Origin: Cheilinus undulatus
Lineage: Eukaryota > Chordata > Actinopteri > Labriformes > Labridae
Length of the DNA stretch: 64,000 nt
Direction of reading: 5' to 3'
NCBI RefSeq assembly: GCF_018320785.1
Contig: NC_054886.1
Span: 30,143,732-30,207,731, forward strand
Shown: positions 1 through 10,800 of the stretch, piece by piece
How positions within the stretch are numbered: the stretch's first letter is position 1
Layout of the letters: each line of letters opens with the position of its first letter
Position numbers and translations under genes: made by a program
Notes under the pieces: generated by a model
The model's database searches: none
Seen by the model: only the letters and a program-made list of their open reading frames with translations
Told to the model about the DNA's origin: nothing

Positions 1-408
1 AACTGAATTCACCCAAATTTGAGCCGGCTCACTGGGCTTCTCTGAGAAGTCAGAAATGAATCAAGCATAACATTCAACCACTAAAACTCATTTTTCTGTT
101 CAGGAATGCAAGTAAATAACTATAATTTATATATTAATCAAGAAATATTAATGTGCTTTACTATTTTTTTTTTTCATTTTTTTTTGTAAATCAGTAAATT
201 TGAAATTTCATGGATAACAACAATAATTCTATTTTAGCATTAAAAATATCATTTGGGTTAAAGAGCTTCTACATATTGGTGTATTAACCATTGCAGAAAC
301 ATTAAAAAATGATTTTGTTAATTACCAATGCTGTTAATTTAGGGCAGCTGTGGCATTAACTTTACTTTGGTTAGGGTTAGGGTGGTCTAATAAAGTTGTT
401 AAGCACTG
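1..408. mobile_element. Tc1-like DNA transposon end (cut by window edge)
   Basis: This is one end of the Tc1-like family seen again at 20007-20548 and 50603-52190. All three share the segment starting AATTTGAGCCGGCTCACTGG and end in GGTGGTCTAATAAA followed by a short tail; here the tail ends AAGCACTG before a TA. No transposase remains in this part. A short TTAGGGTTAGGG-like run near 370-383 lies inside the subterminal region. Confidence 0.75.
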
Positions 409-869
409 TATATGTAAATATCTGTTTATGTATATATGTGTGTATAGTTGTTTAACCCTCGGATCCTACTATGTCTGTGTTGAGGACATTCATCATTTTT
501 ATCTTTCTCTTTTTGTTAGTTGATAGTCACATTTTTATAGATTGAGGCATCAAATTTGGCCAAAGTTATTATTTTTCTTCATATTAAAAAAAACAAACAA
601 AAAAAAAAACGTGTTGCTCATAGAAGTCGATTGATGCGAAATAGCCCCATCCATCCTTGTTTGTCCGAAATTGGACAAATAGACTTCCATTAAAAACACA
701 TTTTTTGACTGTGTGTCTATGGCAACAGGGATCTAAATTTCACCATTCCGAGATGATCCAGCAGGTAGTGCCAGCACACCATTTTAACCCCTTCAGCAAT
801 GCACACATGGTTTTCCTTCCATGGACTCAGACTGTTTGGAGCACTATTTCACCCACTAAACACCATCAG
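409..869. other. AT-rich spacer, no gene seen
   Basis: Intergenic AT-rich sequence with poly-A runs near 585-610. The stretch beginning TTTAACCCTCGGATCC near 451 resembles the left end of the piggyBac-type MITE at 63469, but I could not find the matching right end. No splice-supported coding sequence is visible. Confidence 0.4.
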
Positions 870-1525
870 AATTAAATGAACCGATTCATGCCACTAGATA
901 TGGATGTCTGAGAGTGGGCTGCATGTGTAAGGAAAAGTTTGTGTGCTCCTTGCTGATGTCACAGCCTTGTTAGGACATGGTGGCCATCCACCAACCAACC
1001 ACTACTCTTCCATCTGGTCCATCTAGGGTTGCACGGCACTCATCAGTCAACAAGACTGTTTGAAAATGAGTCTTCATGTATTTCTGAGCCCACTGCAACC
1101 ATTTCTGCTTGTGAGCATTGGTTAGGGGTGGCTGAATAGTAGGTTTATACACGACTGCAAGCCTCTGGAGGATCCTACACCTTGAGGTTGGTGGGACTCC
1201 AGAGGCACCAGCAGCTTCAAATACCTGTTTGCTGCTTTCATGAAATATCTAATGTTTTCATACTTTGTCCAAGGCATTGCACTATTTGATGCTTTTCAGC
1301 AGCAGAGATCCTTTTTCTTTCACATATTGCTGAAACCTGTGGCCTGCTTAATAATGTGGAACGTCCGTCTTAAGTAGTTTTCCCGTAATTGGGCTCACCT
1401 GGCTAACTATTGATCACAGGTGTCTGAGATTGATTTCAGTGATCCAAAGAGTCCTGAGACACAATACCATGCATGAGTTTAATTGAAAACACTGAATGTT
1501 TATGACACTAAAATACAATTTGCTG
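870..1525 (-). mobile_element. Tc1/mariner-like transposase remnant
   Basis: Read on the minus strand, 970-1152 encodes a transposase-like segment with WLQWAQKYMKTHF and LLTDECRATLDGPDG, where the TDE is the second acidic residue context of a Tc1/mariner DDE domain. Further right, toward 1525, the sequence is typical of the 5' part of the same widespread teleost family. Internal sequence is missing and no full reading frame remains. It directly abuts the next Tc1 fragment. Confidence 0.6.
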
Positions 1526-2175
1526 GCAACAAAATAATTAAAAACCCTCTTTAATGTCAAAGTGAAAACAGATTTCTATAAAGTAATGGCAGGTCAACAA
1601 AACATGTAAATAAGTGACTGCATAAATATTCACCTCCTTTAAAGTGACTGATCTAATTCAACAGAGGTCCAGCCAACTTGTGCTAGGAGTCCCACAAATA
1701 GTGAAATGGGGATCACATTGCCGCAGTGACTGTGTCTGAAATGATTGTAGAATAAAGACACCCGTGTGGAAGGCCCAGTCATTGGTTAATCAGTATTCCT
1801 GGCTACCATTGCACCGTGAACATAAAAGAACACTCCAAGGAACTCAGAGAAATGGTTGTTGAAGAGTTTAAGTCAGGGGATGAGTACGAAAAAATTCCAT
1901 GGCCCTGAACATCTCCTGAAGTTCAGTTAAATCCATCATCATTATATGGAGGGAATTTGGCACATATGTAAATGTGCAAAATTGAGCTTGTTGGCCATCA
2001 GACAAGATGCCACCACAAACACACCATCCCCACTGTGAGGCACAGTGGTGGCAGCATCATGCTGTAGGGATGCTTCTCAGCAGTCAGCCCCAGAAGACTT
2101 GTAAAGGTAGAGGGTAAAATGAATGCAACAAAATATTGGACAATCTTATGCATACCCCTTCAGATAAAGTGTTAC
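1526..2175 (+). mobile_element. Tc1-like transposon remnant, internally deleted
   Basis: The terminal part (TTTAATGTCAAAGTGAAAAC, near 1551) matches, in inverse orientation, the element end near 16610. The later part, with the recognisable GGCAGCATCATGCTGT stretch at 2050-2067, matches 15840 (inverse), 25920 and 43380. The central transposase region is deleted. It lies immediately upstream of the first lectin block, as related fragments do at 25.7 and 43.3 kb, so it was probably copied together with those blocks. Confidence 0.7.
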
Positions 2176-2573
2176 TGAAACTTCAGAATGATACCTTTCT
2201 AAAGACACATTTGTTGTGCTTTACTTCAAATGGTTCAAACACAGCATTCAGTTTAATGTGGGTATTCCTGGATAGGGATTTCTGACTACTTTACATGGTG
2301 ATTTTTCACTTAATTTCAGATAGTTTAGTTGTGTAGTCTAGAGAGACTATAACATGTATTAGTTTCTAAAGCCAGTCCTCTTTATATTTGCATATAAATG
2401 CCACCAGGATTCTGTGGAAACTTCCTCAAGTGTAAATATTTGAAATCTTTGTTGGTTGAACTTAGCACAGCAATTAAAAGTAAGTAGCGCATGTAAACTA
2501 ATCCAAAATGATGCCTTCAATCTGATAAGATTCTGAGGTGTTTGTCTAGACAACGATATAAAGATAAGATAAC

Positions 2574-2582
2574 TATATAAAA
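2574..2582 (+). promoter_or_regulatory. TATA box of lectin copy 1
   Basis: TATATAAAA lies 104 bp upstream of the lectin start codon at 2686. The two minus-strand lectin copies have TATATAAG in the corresponding place, preceded in all three by a similar GATAAGATAACT stretch, so the core promoter was duplicated with the gene. Confidence 0.6.
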
Positions 2583-2685
2583 GATGTTCTGTCCACCATC
2601 TCCACACACGAAGCTGAAGTCACAAGACTGAGGAGAAAGAAGACAAAATCCATTTATCACTTTTACTTCCTGCATCAACTTAGAC

Positions 2686-4054
2686 ATGAAGACACTTGTC
2701 ATGTTTCTACTCATCTGTGCCGTGATGGTCCTGAATAATGCTGCTGGTGAGTTTAACAGAGAAATGAAGATGGGAGAACCATCCGTTCGGGGGGGGGGGG
2801 GTTAATCCAAAAATGCAACAAAATAGCCATATTTTCAGTTAAAATTATATGGTGAATACCACCCAAAAGTAACGTTATTTTATGTTGTGTTTCTTCTGCC
2901 ATTTATGGAGCATCTGTATTGTTAAGTTGCTGCTGAAAACAATCTGACAGAGAGCATCGGGCCCAAAATGGGCACAGTTAATTAGGGGCCTTCCTCACTT
3001 TAGATCTGATAGGATTCTCCTCCAATCATCATTTCTTTTTTTTTAAATTTGTGTGCAGATGAGGATCACATCCTCAAGAGATCAATATCTTGTCCCCACG
3101 GATGGAGTGGTTACAGGGGCCGCTGTTTCCTCTACATTTCAACACCAATGACTTGGGGTAATGCTGAGGTAATCAGAGTTTTTGGATAAAATGTGACAAT
3201 ACAGTGACATTTGGATAATTTTCTTTAACTTCTTTTCCGGCAAAGGTTGTCAATTGGCATAATTTTTGAAGTACTTACATTTTATTTGAGAAAGTGTCAA
3301 CATATTGTGGAAAATCTTCAGGTAAAATGATCTAGAGTCCATATGTTTGGTCAAAAAAAAATCCATCTACCTAAAACCAAGAGACTGTATGTGGAAACGT
3401 AGCCTGTAATACCTTGGCACCACTTCATGCCTCGATCTATGGATTTGTCAACCCTTTAGCAAACCTGTCTGAGCCGAGGGGGGAACCTTGCGTCGGTGCA
3501 CAGCTTTAGTGAGCAGAACTTTATTCAGTCATTGATCCTGAGCCTCACTCATTCATATCCACTCACATGGCTTGGAGGCTCAGATGCAGAGCAGGTACGT
3601 TACTGAAGACTGAAACCAAAATGTTACAGAAATCTTCCCTCAGCCCATGATGTCCATTTTCTTAATTGCTGCTCTGATCTTTTAGGAGGGTACCTGGTTC
3701 TGGAGTGATGGTACTCATTTTGACTTCAACTACTGGGATAAGGGCCAGCCTGATAACTATTTACATGCTCACTGTCTGCTCATGAACTATGGAGGTAAAT
3801 TTATGTACAGCTTTTCTTTTTTTCTGAGGTCTGAGCATAATACAGACGTTCTTACATGCATTAACATGTGCAATCATGTACTTAAGAACTGTACCTGAAG
3901 TTTAGATGCTTCACCTCATTACCTGAGTTTAGATGAGCCAGTGGTAGTCAGTTCATCCCTAATTACCTCTCTCTGTCTGTTCACAGGTAACAAGAAATTT
4001 GATGATCAGCCCTGTTCTCGCACAAGGCCATTTGTCTGTGCAATGAAACCGTGA
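2686..4054 (+). CDS. Secreted C-type lectin-like protein, nattectin/ladderlectin type (lectin copy 1, intact)
   Basis: Coding exons are 2686-2746, 3059-3168, 3460-3594, 3686-3794 and 3987-4054, all with GT-AG borders. They join without a stop to 160 residues, close to the usual length of small fish C-type lectins and type II antifreeze proteins. A hydrophobic signal peptide fills exon 1. A short prosegment ending in Lys-Arg precedes the C-type lectin domain, which shows six cysteines, the WLGG motif, and a QPD tripeptide in the sugar/Ca2+ loop (galactose-type in the family). The usual WND of the second Ca2+ site reads FDD, so calcium binding may be weakened. Six rather than ten cysteines argues for a lectin over a classical type II antifreeze protein. 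A prosegment exon present in copy 4 is ruined here; exon 1 must splice straight to 3059, which keeps frame. Binding target unknown. Confidence 0.8.
2764..2800 (+). pseudogene. Relic of the lectin prosegment exon (exon 2)
   Basis: The stretch ATGAAGATGGGAGAACCATC matches the 3' half of the intact 54-bp exon at 39639-39692. Here it follows exon 1's own donor region directly, so the intervening intron and the acceptor are gone, and a run of about 14 G replaces its donor. The original exon begins and ends in phase 1, so skipping it does not break the reading frame. Confidence 0.65.
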
Positions 4055-4284
4055 AGTCTCTTTGGATGACAGAGGCACCTACAGTACAAAGGACATTGTT
4101 TGAGAAATGTCCCTTCAAATACTTCTAAGTCTATTATTTTCCTTTTCTTATGTCTAATCCAAAGAGTCAGGTAGAGATGTATCATCATAATCTCTAACTC
4201 TGGCATATTTCTGTTCTTTGACTGTAACAGGATTTAAGCAATGATACCATTTTGTTAATTTAACTGTTTTCTTCTCAACAACAC

Positions 4285-4290
4285 AATAAA
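4285..4290 (+). terminator. Poly(A) signal of lectin copy 1
   Basis: AATAAA lies 231 bp after the stop codon, in sequence conserved in the other lectin copies (10573-10578 and 37779-37784 on the minus strand, 27407-27412 on the plus strand). Confidence 0.65.
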
Positions 4291-4399
4291 GGCCTGAGCA
4301 TTGAAAAAAGCAGCTATTATGAGTCTGAATAGATTGTGGTTTTTTGATCAATCTGCCTGAAGCATGGGGTTGGTGTTGGAGGTGCTGCCCTGCAGTGGT

Positions 4400-4900
4400 T
4401 CATCTCCTATCTACTCCATAGCTATTGTTTGAGCAGCAGCGCCACCTACTGGTAGACTGAACACAGAGCATCACAGTCCTCCTCCATTTAACAGACATAA
4501 TGACAAGTATAAAAACACAACAGAAGATCAGTTTTCAACACCAACTCAAGATTTATTAGGATGTTCAGCTCCTAATTTAAATTTCATCATTAGTTTAAAA
4601 GTTTGCTGTTTAACTCTTGAATTTCCAGATTTCCAGACCTAAAACACAGGCTCTTTGAACTGTTTTAGACTGCTAGATTACAAACTCTGTTCAAATGAAA
4701 CAACACAAAAATGTACATTGAACTCATTCATGTGTGCTTTTTTAGTATTAATTTTTCATCACATCCAGCAAACTGTAATCACTCCATACATCCATGTACA
4801 TCCTACATCCATGGACATGTGAAACAAATCCATCTGGCATGTCAGGTTAGTTACCACCTCCTGTTGTCAATTTCACCAGTAGCTTCATTGTTAATTAACC
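4400..4900. repeat. Duplicated flank downstream of lectin copies
   Basis: Sequence around 4420-4560 recurs in opposite orientation to the gene-relative reading at 10290-10470 and 37480-37660, and the GCCACCTACTGGTAGACTG part also at 27560. The minus strand carries a conserved AATAAA-type signal (rc of TTTATT near 4552), hinting at the 3' end of an old convergent transcript; no open gene remains. The rest of the interval is AT-rich with nothing recognised. Confidence 0.45.
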
Positions 4901-4914
4901 AAGATGTTTCTGCT

Positions 4915-5690
4915 TTAAGTCAAGTGAAACTTTATTTCTATAGCACATTTCATACACAAGGCAACACAATGTGCTTCACAATCATAGGCAAGTTAAAAAC
5001 AAAAACGAAGGTACAGAAGAAAAAGAAGGCAGAAAGTCAAATAAGTACAACACACCCATCACACATTCGCCACACAAATTAAAGCGTACAAGCACATACC
5101 TACAATAACCCCCCCCCACACACACACACACATACAGCCACACTGTAAAACAAGCAATAAGATCCAGCCATAAATTGATGCAAAGAGTAAGGTTTTCATT
5201 TTGCTTTTAAAAGTGTTTACTGTTGGAGCCGCTCTCAGGTCAGCAGGCAGGGCATTCCATTTACTTGGGGCATAGAAGCCAAAAGCAGCCTCCCCTGCTT
5301 TGGAATTTATGCGTGGTATGGACAGAAGACCGCTGCCCGCAGACCTGAGAGTTCTGGCTGGTGCATTGCTAATTAGCATGTCTTTAATGTACTGAGGTGC
5401 CAGGCCATTCAGTGCTTTATAAACAAGCAACAAGATCTTAAAATCAATCCTAGTTTGGACCGGGAGCCAGTGGAGGAACTTGAGGACTGGCGTGATATGT
5501 TCAGATTTTTTGGTTCTGGTAAGAACTCCTGCTGCAGCATTTTAAATGAGTTGAAGTCTCTGAATAGATGATTTAGGAAGGCCGGTGAGTAAACCACTGC
5601 AGTAGTCTAAACTGCTTGTGATAAATGCGTGTACTAATTTTTCTGAATCGGGTGTTGACAGAAAGTTCCTTATTTTTGAGATGTTTTTAA
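4915..5690 (-). mobile_element. L2-like LINE, 3' end of reverse transcriptase ORF
   Basis: Read on the minus strand, 5690 to 5160 encodes the C-terminal part of a teleost L2-like ORF2, with landmarks SGLLTGLPKSSIQRLQL, HITPVLKFLHWLPVQTRIDF and LLVYKALNGLAPQYIKD, then AFGFYAPSKWNALPADLR. One in-frame TAA sits near 5540. The 3' tail, GTGCTATAGAAATAAAGTTT on the minus strand, is the typical L2 3' end. It is a 5'-truncated, dead copy. Confidence 0.8.
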
Positions 5691-6500
5691 GGTGAAAAAA
5701 GGCGGAAAATCGAATTGTTCAGAAAAAGTCGAAATGTTGAGATTATAGTAAAATGTTTAGAATAAAGTGTAAATGTTGAGAATTAAGTGGAAATGTTGGA
5801 ATTATAGTTAAAACATTGAGAATAAAGTGGAAATATTTATATTATAGTTAAAATGTTGAGAATAAAGTGGAAATGTTGAGATTATAGTAAAATGTTGAAA
5901 ATAAAGTCAAAATGTTGAAAATAAAGTGGAAATGTTGAGGTTAGAGTTAAAATGTTGAGATTAAAGTGGAAATGTGAATAAAGTGGAAATTTTGAGAAAA
6001 AAGAACAAATGTTGAGATTGTAGTTAAAATGTTGAGAATAAAGTCGAAAAGATGAGAATAAAGTGGAAATGTTGAGAATAAAGATAAAACGTTGAGAATA
6101 AAGTTGAAATGTTGGGAATAAAGTCAAAATGAGGAGATTACTTTTTAAATGTTGAGATTAGAGTCGAAATGTTGAGAATAAAGATGAAATATTGGGAAAA
6201 AGGTAAAAATTTCAAGTTTAAAGTTGAAATACCATTTCAAATCTGAAGTCAAAATGATGAGAATAAAGTTGGAATGGTGAGAATAAGGCCATAAAGTTGA
6301 CAAGAAGGTTGAAATTTCAAGAATAACGTCAACATTTTAAGAATAAAGTTGAAATACAGTTTCAAGATTTAAGTTGAAATGACAACAATAAAGTTGAAAT
6401 TTTTGATATACAGCCTAAATGTCAAGGATAAACTGGAAAAACAGTTTCAGAACTAAAGTGAAAATGACGAGAATAAATTTGAAATGGTGAGAATAAAGTC
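5690..6500. repeat. Degenerate 20-bp tandem array (GTTGAGAATAAAGTGGAAAT family)
   Basis: About 40 imperfect units of roughly 20 bp built on GTTGAGAATAAAGTGGAAAT, alternating with variants such as ATAGTTAAAATGTTGAGATT. The same family fills 30290-32800 and occurs in shorter blocks at 28260-28610 and 49590-49870. Open frames across it are by-products of the repeat. Confidence 0.85.
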
Positions 6501-6529
6501 AAAACCAACTTTACAGCAAATCTTAGACA

Positions 6530-7570
6530 CTGTTTATGTGAGCTAAAAGAGGGAGAAGCTCTTTGTTGTTAAACCCAATTCTGAAGAATAGTTTCACATG
6601 TTCATTGATAAGGCATTTTGTAGAGTAAGTTTGTTATTGTCTCTATTACTCCTACATTAGCATGAGGGACATCATGCTAATGCTTCCTCTTCCTTTGTGT
6701 CTGATCAGCTGTAGATACTAACCGCTGATGGACTTCACCTTGATATGTAATGAGAAAGCCAGGGGAGATCAGTCACTACTGATCACGTACAGCTTGCTGG
6801 CCAAAATGGAATCTCATCATTTTGACTGTCATTTCAGAGTGGCCAGCATTATTTTTCCCTTTACCTCTGGCCCTTATCCTCTTCTACAGATACTTAAAGC
6901 ATGAATCATGCCTCTGCATTGGCTTGAGAGAGAAACACTCACACTATGGCCACGTTCTTAAACTGATAAAATGTCAGGGCCAAACATTTTTAAAGAAGTC
7001 AAATGTCAGCTCTAAATCCATTCAGGTGTGTTTGAACTACAGAGAGCACAGAGACACCCAGGGACCAAACCTCAGCCTAAACCCAGGATAGAGAGGTTTG
7101 GTGAATCTGTTCTCAAAAGTATGAAGGTGGACCAGTTTATCAGATGAGACTCTGTAGAAGGACAGGGTCCCACCAGGATGGTCCACATAGACAGCTACTC
7201 TAACAGAGACAGAGGCAGCGTGCGCCACTTTAGTTAACACGTTATTGTGACGGACACTATACTCGCCATCATCGCAGAACAGAGTCCAGAGGGTACCGTC
7301 CAAACTCGCATTCTTCACTGACTCCTCTCCTTCTGACACCTTTAGCTCACCACTACCTCAACCTCCCCATCCAGCTCCACCTCCCAGTAACAGGTCCACT
7401 TCCAGCTCACAGGGGTCTGAGAGAGAATGAAATATCACAGATGCAGGTTATCGCCGGTTCATGTATTACCATAGGTGCAGACAGTCAAGCAAACTTTTAT
7501 TTCATGTTAACGAGTGAATAATGTCTGGAAACCATGGCTGCTGCAGACCTGAGTCATCACTGCTACATCT
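6530..7570. repeat. Duplicated block carrying a B30.2 exon (copy of 49905-50315 plus 52210-53050)
   Basis: The order of sequence here is collinear with 49905-50315 followed by 52210-53050. The copy at 50 kb is split by about 1.9 kb containing a Tc1 element, which is absent here. The uninterrupted copy shows the ancestral junction near 6880, where CTTCTACAGATACTTAAAGC runs through. Confidence 0.7.
7037..7430 (-). pseudogene. Decayed PRY-SPRY (B30.2) exon of an NLR gene
   Basis: On the minus strand this matches the last exon of the NLR gene at 52374-52903. The 3' two thirds still read well ([18 protein letters not shown] through [17 protein letters not shown] and the stop). Upstream, the segment between the ELEVD and CYWEVEL parts, about 110 bp, is deleted, and the frame shifts near GEESVKNASLDG. 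No NACHT or LRR exons accompany it, so it is an isolated exon copy. Confidence 0.8.
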
Positions 7571-7574
7571 CAAG

Positions 7575-8110
7575 TTAGCAAATACAACCCCAATTCCAAT
7601 AAAGTTAGGGCACTGTGCTAAATTAAAATGAAAACAGAATGCAATGATTTGCACATCTGTCAATAGAACATTAACAACATACCATATGTTGTTGAAACAT
7701 TTTACTATTTCTTTAAAATAATGTTAGCTCATTTTGAATTTGATGGCAGTGAAATGTCTGAAAGTTGGGACGGGGCAACAAAAGCCTGGAAACGTGGAAT
7801 TAATGAAAAACAGCAAGAAGAGCATTTTGTAACTAAATAGGTTAACTGACAACAGGTCAAAAACATAACTGGGTATAAAAGGAGCATTTTAGCAAGGCAG
7901 AGTCTCTCAGAAGTAAAGACGGGCAAAGGTTCATCAATCTGCAAAAAACTGCTTCTAAAAGTTGTGGAACACTTTCAGAGAAATGTTCATCAACGTAAAA
8001 TATAAAGACTTTGAATATCCCACCATCTACAGTCCATAACACCATCTACACATCCAGAGAATATGGAGAAATCTCTGCGCACCGGATAGGTCTAGAGGGC
8101 AGTTTTGGAA
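7575..8110. mobile_element. Common teleost interspersed DNA repeat, fragment
   Basis: Begins CAACCCCAATTCCAATAAAG and contains TTGCACATCT, a TGGGTATAAAAGGAGCATTT promoter-like stretch and a segment ending in ATCTGGAGAAATC-like sequence. A second copy lies at 53055-53560. I recognise the pattern as a high-copy teleost DNA-transposon-type repeat but not the exact family. Both copies seem to have moved with the B30.2 block. Confidence 0.5.
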
Positions 8111-8119
8111 GCTTGCAAA

Positions 8120-8235
8120 GAGTTGCAACCAGAGGGACAAAAGTGGTGAAAATGGGTTAACAGTGACAAAAAAAAAATTGATTCAAGGTAATGGAAAAGG
8201 GAAGAAAAAGTGGCAAAAATTGGTCGAAGTTTGCA
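8120..8235. repeat. Short GTGGCAAAA-type tandem array
   Basis: A few imperfect units of the AAAAGTGGCAAAAATGGGTT type, the same family as 22600-23010, 42690-42860 and 47930-48260. Confidence 0.55.
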
Positions 8236-8239
8236 GAAT

Positions 8240-8810
8240 CAAGCCATCTGTTGTTATATGCTGATGATACCAGACAGTGATTTTTTTCTGTGTATGGATT
8301 GAGCTGGTTTAGAAACTATTTTTGTACTGTTCTGAAGCACACCCTCGTTTTGATGGCCTCTTAAAATAATTAATTTATACAACGAAATAAGGCTCGAACA
8401 AAATGGGACCAGTTAACGTATACAAAATGACACAAATTATTTTAGTTTCAAACGTGAATTTGAAGCTTTATTTAAGTAAGCAATAACTGATAAATCAAAC
8501 AGTTAATAAATTAAATTAATGAAATTAAAAGGGCTGTAGGCGCTGGTCACAAAGAACACAAGAGGGGTGGTGAATGTGGCTAACCATGCAATGGGCCATT
8601 GGACCAGCCACTACCTCTAACTAAAACTACCTAACCAAAAATAATGACTGAAGATGGAAAAGAAAACAACGAGAAAATATGACAAAACTACAGCCAAACT
8701 AAAACAACAAAACCCAACAATCTTGACATGCATGGGGATGAATTAACTAAGGGGGAAAAGAAACGCTTGGAAAAACAAATTACTTAATTAATGAAAAGGG
8801 AGGGTTAACT
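8240..8810. other. Unassigned AT-rich spacer
   Basis: Contains CACAAATTATTTTAGTTTC and a poly-purine stretch, with no coding or repeat match to the rest of the window that I could find. Confidence 0.3.
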
Positions 8811-8814
8811 TGAC

Positions 8815-9960
8815 ATCAGGAAATCCTATCCGAAGGTCAACAGACTCATCATCCATGCAGGTACAAACGACATTTCCAAACAGCAGTCTGAACTTTTATT
8901 TTATTTCCTCCACCTCTTTAACACAGTAAATCAGTTCCATTTAGGTGTTTTTATTTCTGGCCCCACCCCCACCTGTGACCAAGACACCTGGTCCTCCTCT
9001 GCCTGTGGCTCTCACAACGTAGGTTTTATTTACATTTTTGATGCCTTCTGGCAGAGAAGGCATCTCTTCAAGGCTGATGGGCTTGGGTTGCCGTCTGCTG
9101 CCACCAACCTGACATACGGCGTCCAGCATGCCCGCCTGCAGCCCAGTCCAGCAGAGACTGATGTCCCCCCTGGTCCTAGTCCCTATCATTTCAGTTCCTC
9201 TTTTAACAGTAACACACACCCTACTGGACTCGGACCCTCTGATTTTCCCAACTACTCACCTAGCGCGGTCATTATTACCACCAGAGAGCACACCAACTAC
9301 CACCGCAAATCTGCATAATCTTAATCCCATAATCTCACACACCCCACCATCTGACCCCCCAAACATCACACACTACACTTAACATGGCCCTTTTGAAATG
9401 TGAGATCTCTTTTAGACAACGGTTGTCTTATTAATGGCTTGATTTTAGAAAATAATACTGATGTTATGATTCTAACTGAAACTTGGCTCAGCACTGATGC
9501 ACCTGCAACCCTTACTGAAGCCTCCCTCCCTAACTACCAATTTTCATAATCTTCAAGACAAGGTAAAAGAGGAGGGGGGACAGCCACAAGTCTGTAGCAC
9601 ACCATGGTTTTAGAGACATTTTATGTGATGAGTATTTATCTTTTGAATATCACTCCTTTGTTTTTAGCATTCCTCCCATACTATGTTTAACCATCTATAG
9701 ACCACCTAAACGTTGCACCTCTTTAATGACAGCATTTTCAGAGCTGCTCTCTTTTATCCACTCTAAATATGACAGAGTTATTTTTTTAGGTGATTTTAAT
9801 CTTCATGTAGACAATCAGACTATTTTATCTTAGAATTTTTAAACCAAATTAATTGTATGAATTTTATCCAACATGTTACACAGCCCACCCATAACAGAGG
9901 TCACATTAAAGATCTAGTGATTACCTATGGCCTGTCAGCATCTGAATAAAAGAGAATCAA
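8815..9960 (+). mobile_element. L2-like LINE fragment (ORF1 esterase-like end and ORF2 endonuclease start)
   Basis: Plus-strand reading near 8843 gives RLIIHAGTNDISKQQSELL, the SGNH/esterase-like GTND block of L2/CR1-type ORF1. Near 9440-9545 it gives NTDVMILTETWLSTDAP, the start of an APE-type endonuclease with its catalytic TE, and near 9775-9810 it gives an FLGDFNLHVD-like motif. Several frameshifts and stops break it. The THNRGHIKDLVITYG end near 9895-9930 is shared with the 33.4-kb copy. Confidence 0.7.
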
Positions 9961-10330
9961 AATTAAATGCTTCATTTTAAAATCAGATACAACCAGTTAT
10001 CATTTGATCATTCTGCGAGGTTTAATTCATTATCTTTTGTAAATATAGCTGCTTTTGTATGGAGTGATAACAGTGTGCTGTATGCGATGACAAATAATAC
10101 TAAAAAGTTCATTTTAAATGAACATTTCATTAAATGTAATTTTGTTTGTACTGGGTGTCTATCATCAGAGGTTACAGAGTTTGTAATCTAGTCATCTAAA
10201 TCACCTCTCAGAGTTTTTCTTGTAGGTTTTGAATTCTGGACTTTCTAGTGTTAAAGAATAACTGTTACACTGATGATGAAATGTAAATCAGAAGCTGAAT
10301 ATTCCAATAAATCTGCAGTTGGTGTTGAAT
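9960..10330 (+). repeat. Duplicated lectin-block flank (copy of 37125-37530)
   Basis: Collinear with 37125-37530. An AATAAA (near 10305) in the conserved TTCCAATAAATCTGCAG stretch may mark the end of an old convergent transcript. No exon can be supported. Confidence 0.5.
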
Positions 10331-10572
10331 ATTGATCTTCTGTTGTGTTTTATACTTGTCATCATGTCTGTAAAATAGAGGAGGACTGTGATGCTCTGTG
10401 TTCAGTCTACCAGTAGGTGGTGCTGCTGCTCACACAGTAGCTATGGACTAGATAGGAGATGAACCACTGCAGGGCAACAACTCCCAACACCAACCCCATG
10501 CTTTAGGCGATTAATCAAAGAACCATGATCTATTCAGAGTCAGAACGGCAGTTTTTTTTTAATGCTTAGGAC

Positions 10573-10578
10573 TTTATT
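10573..10578 (-). terminator. Poly(A) signal of lectin copy 2
   Basis: Reverse complement of TTTATT, giving AATAAA about 225 bp beyond the stop codon at 10801, in the position used by the other lectin copies. Confidence 0.55.
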
Positions 10579-10800
10579 GTGTTGCTGAGAGGAAAAACAG
10601 TTAAAATCAGAAAATGAAAACATCCCATTACCATCAAATTACAGAAATTTTCCAGGGTGAGAGATTATAATGATACTTATCTACCTGATTCTTTGGATTA
10701 GACATTATAAAGGAAATTATAGACTTTGAAAAGTATTTGAAAGGACATTGCTAAGAAAATGCCCTTTGTACTGTAGGTGCCTCTGTCATCCAAAGAGACT

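Noticed and set aside
368-384. Interstitial telomere-like repeat (GGTTAGGGTTAGGGT), also near 52158
   Set aside because: Only about two units, in the same subterminal place of two copies of one Tc1-like family, so it belongs to the transposon.
4711-5082. 123-residue plus-strand open frame
   Set aside because: Covers unrelated flank and the antisense of an L2-like 3' end; no start context, splice signals or domain.
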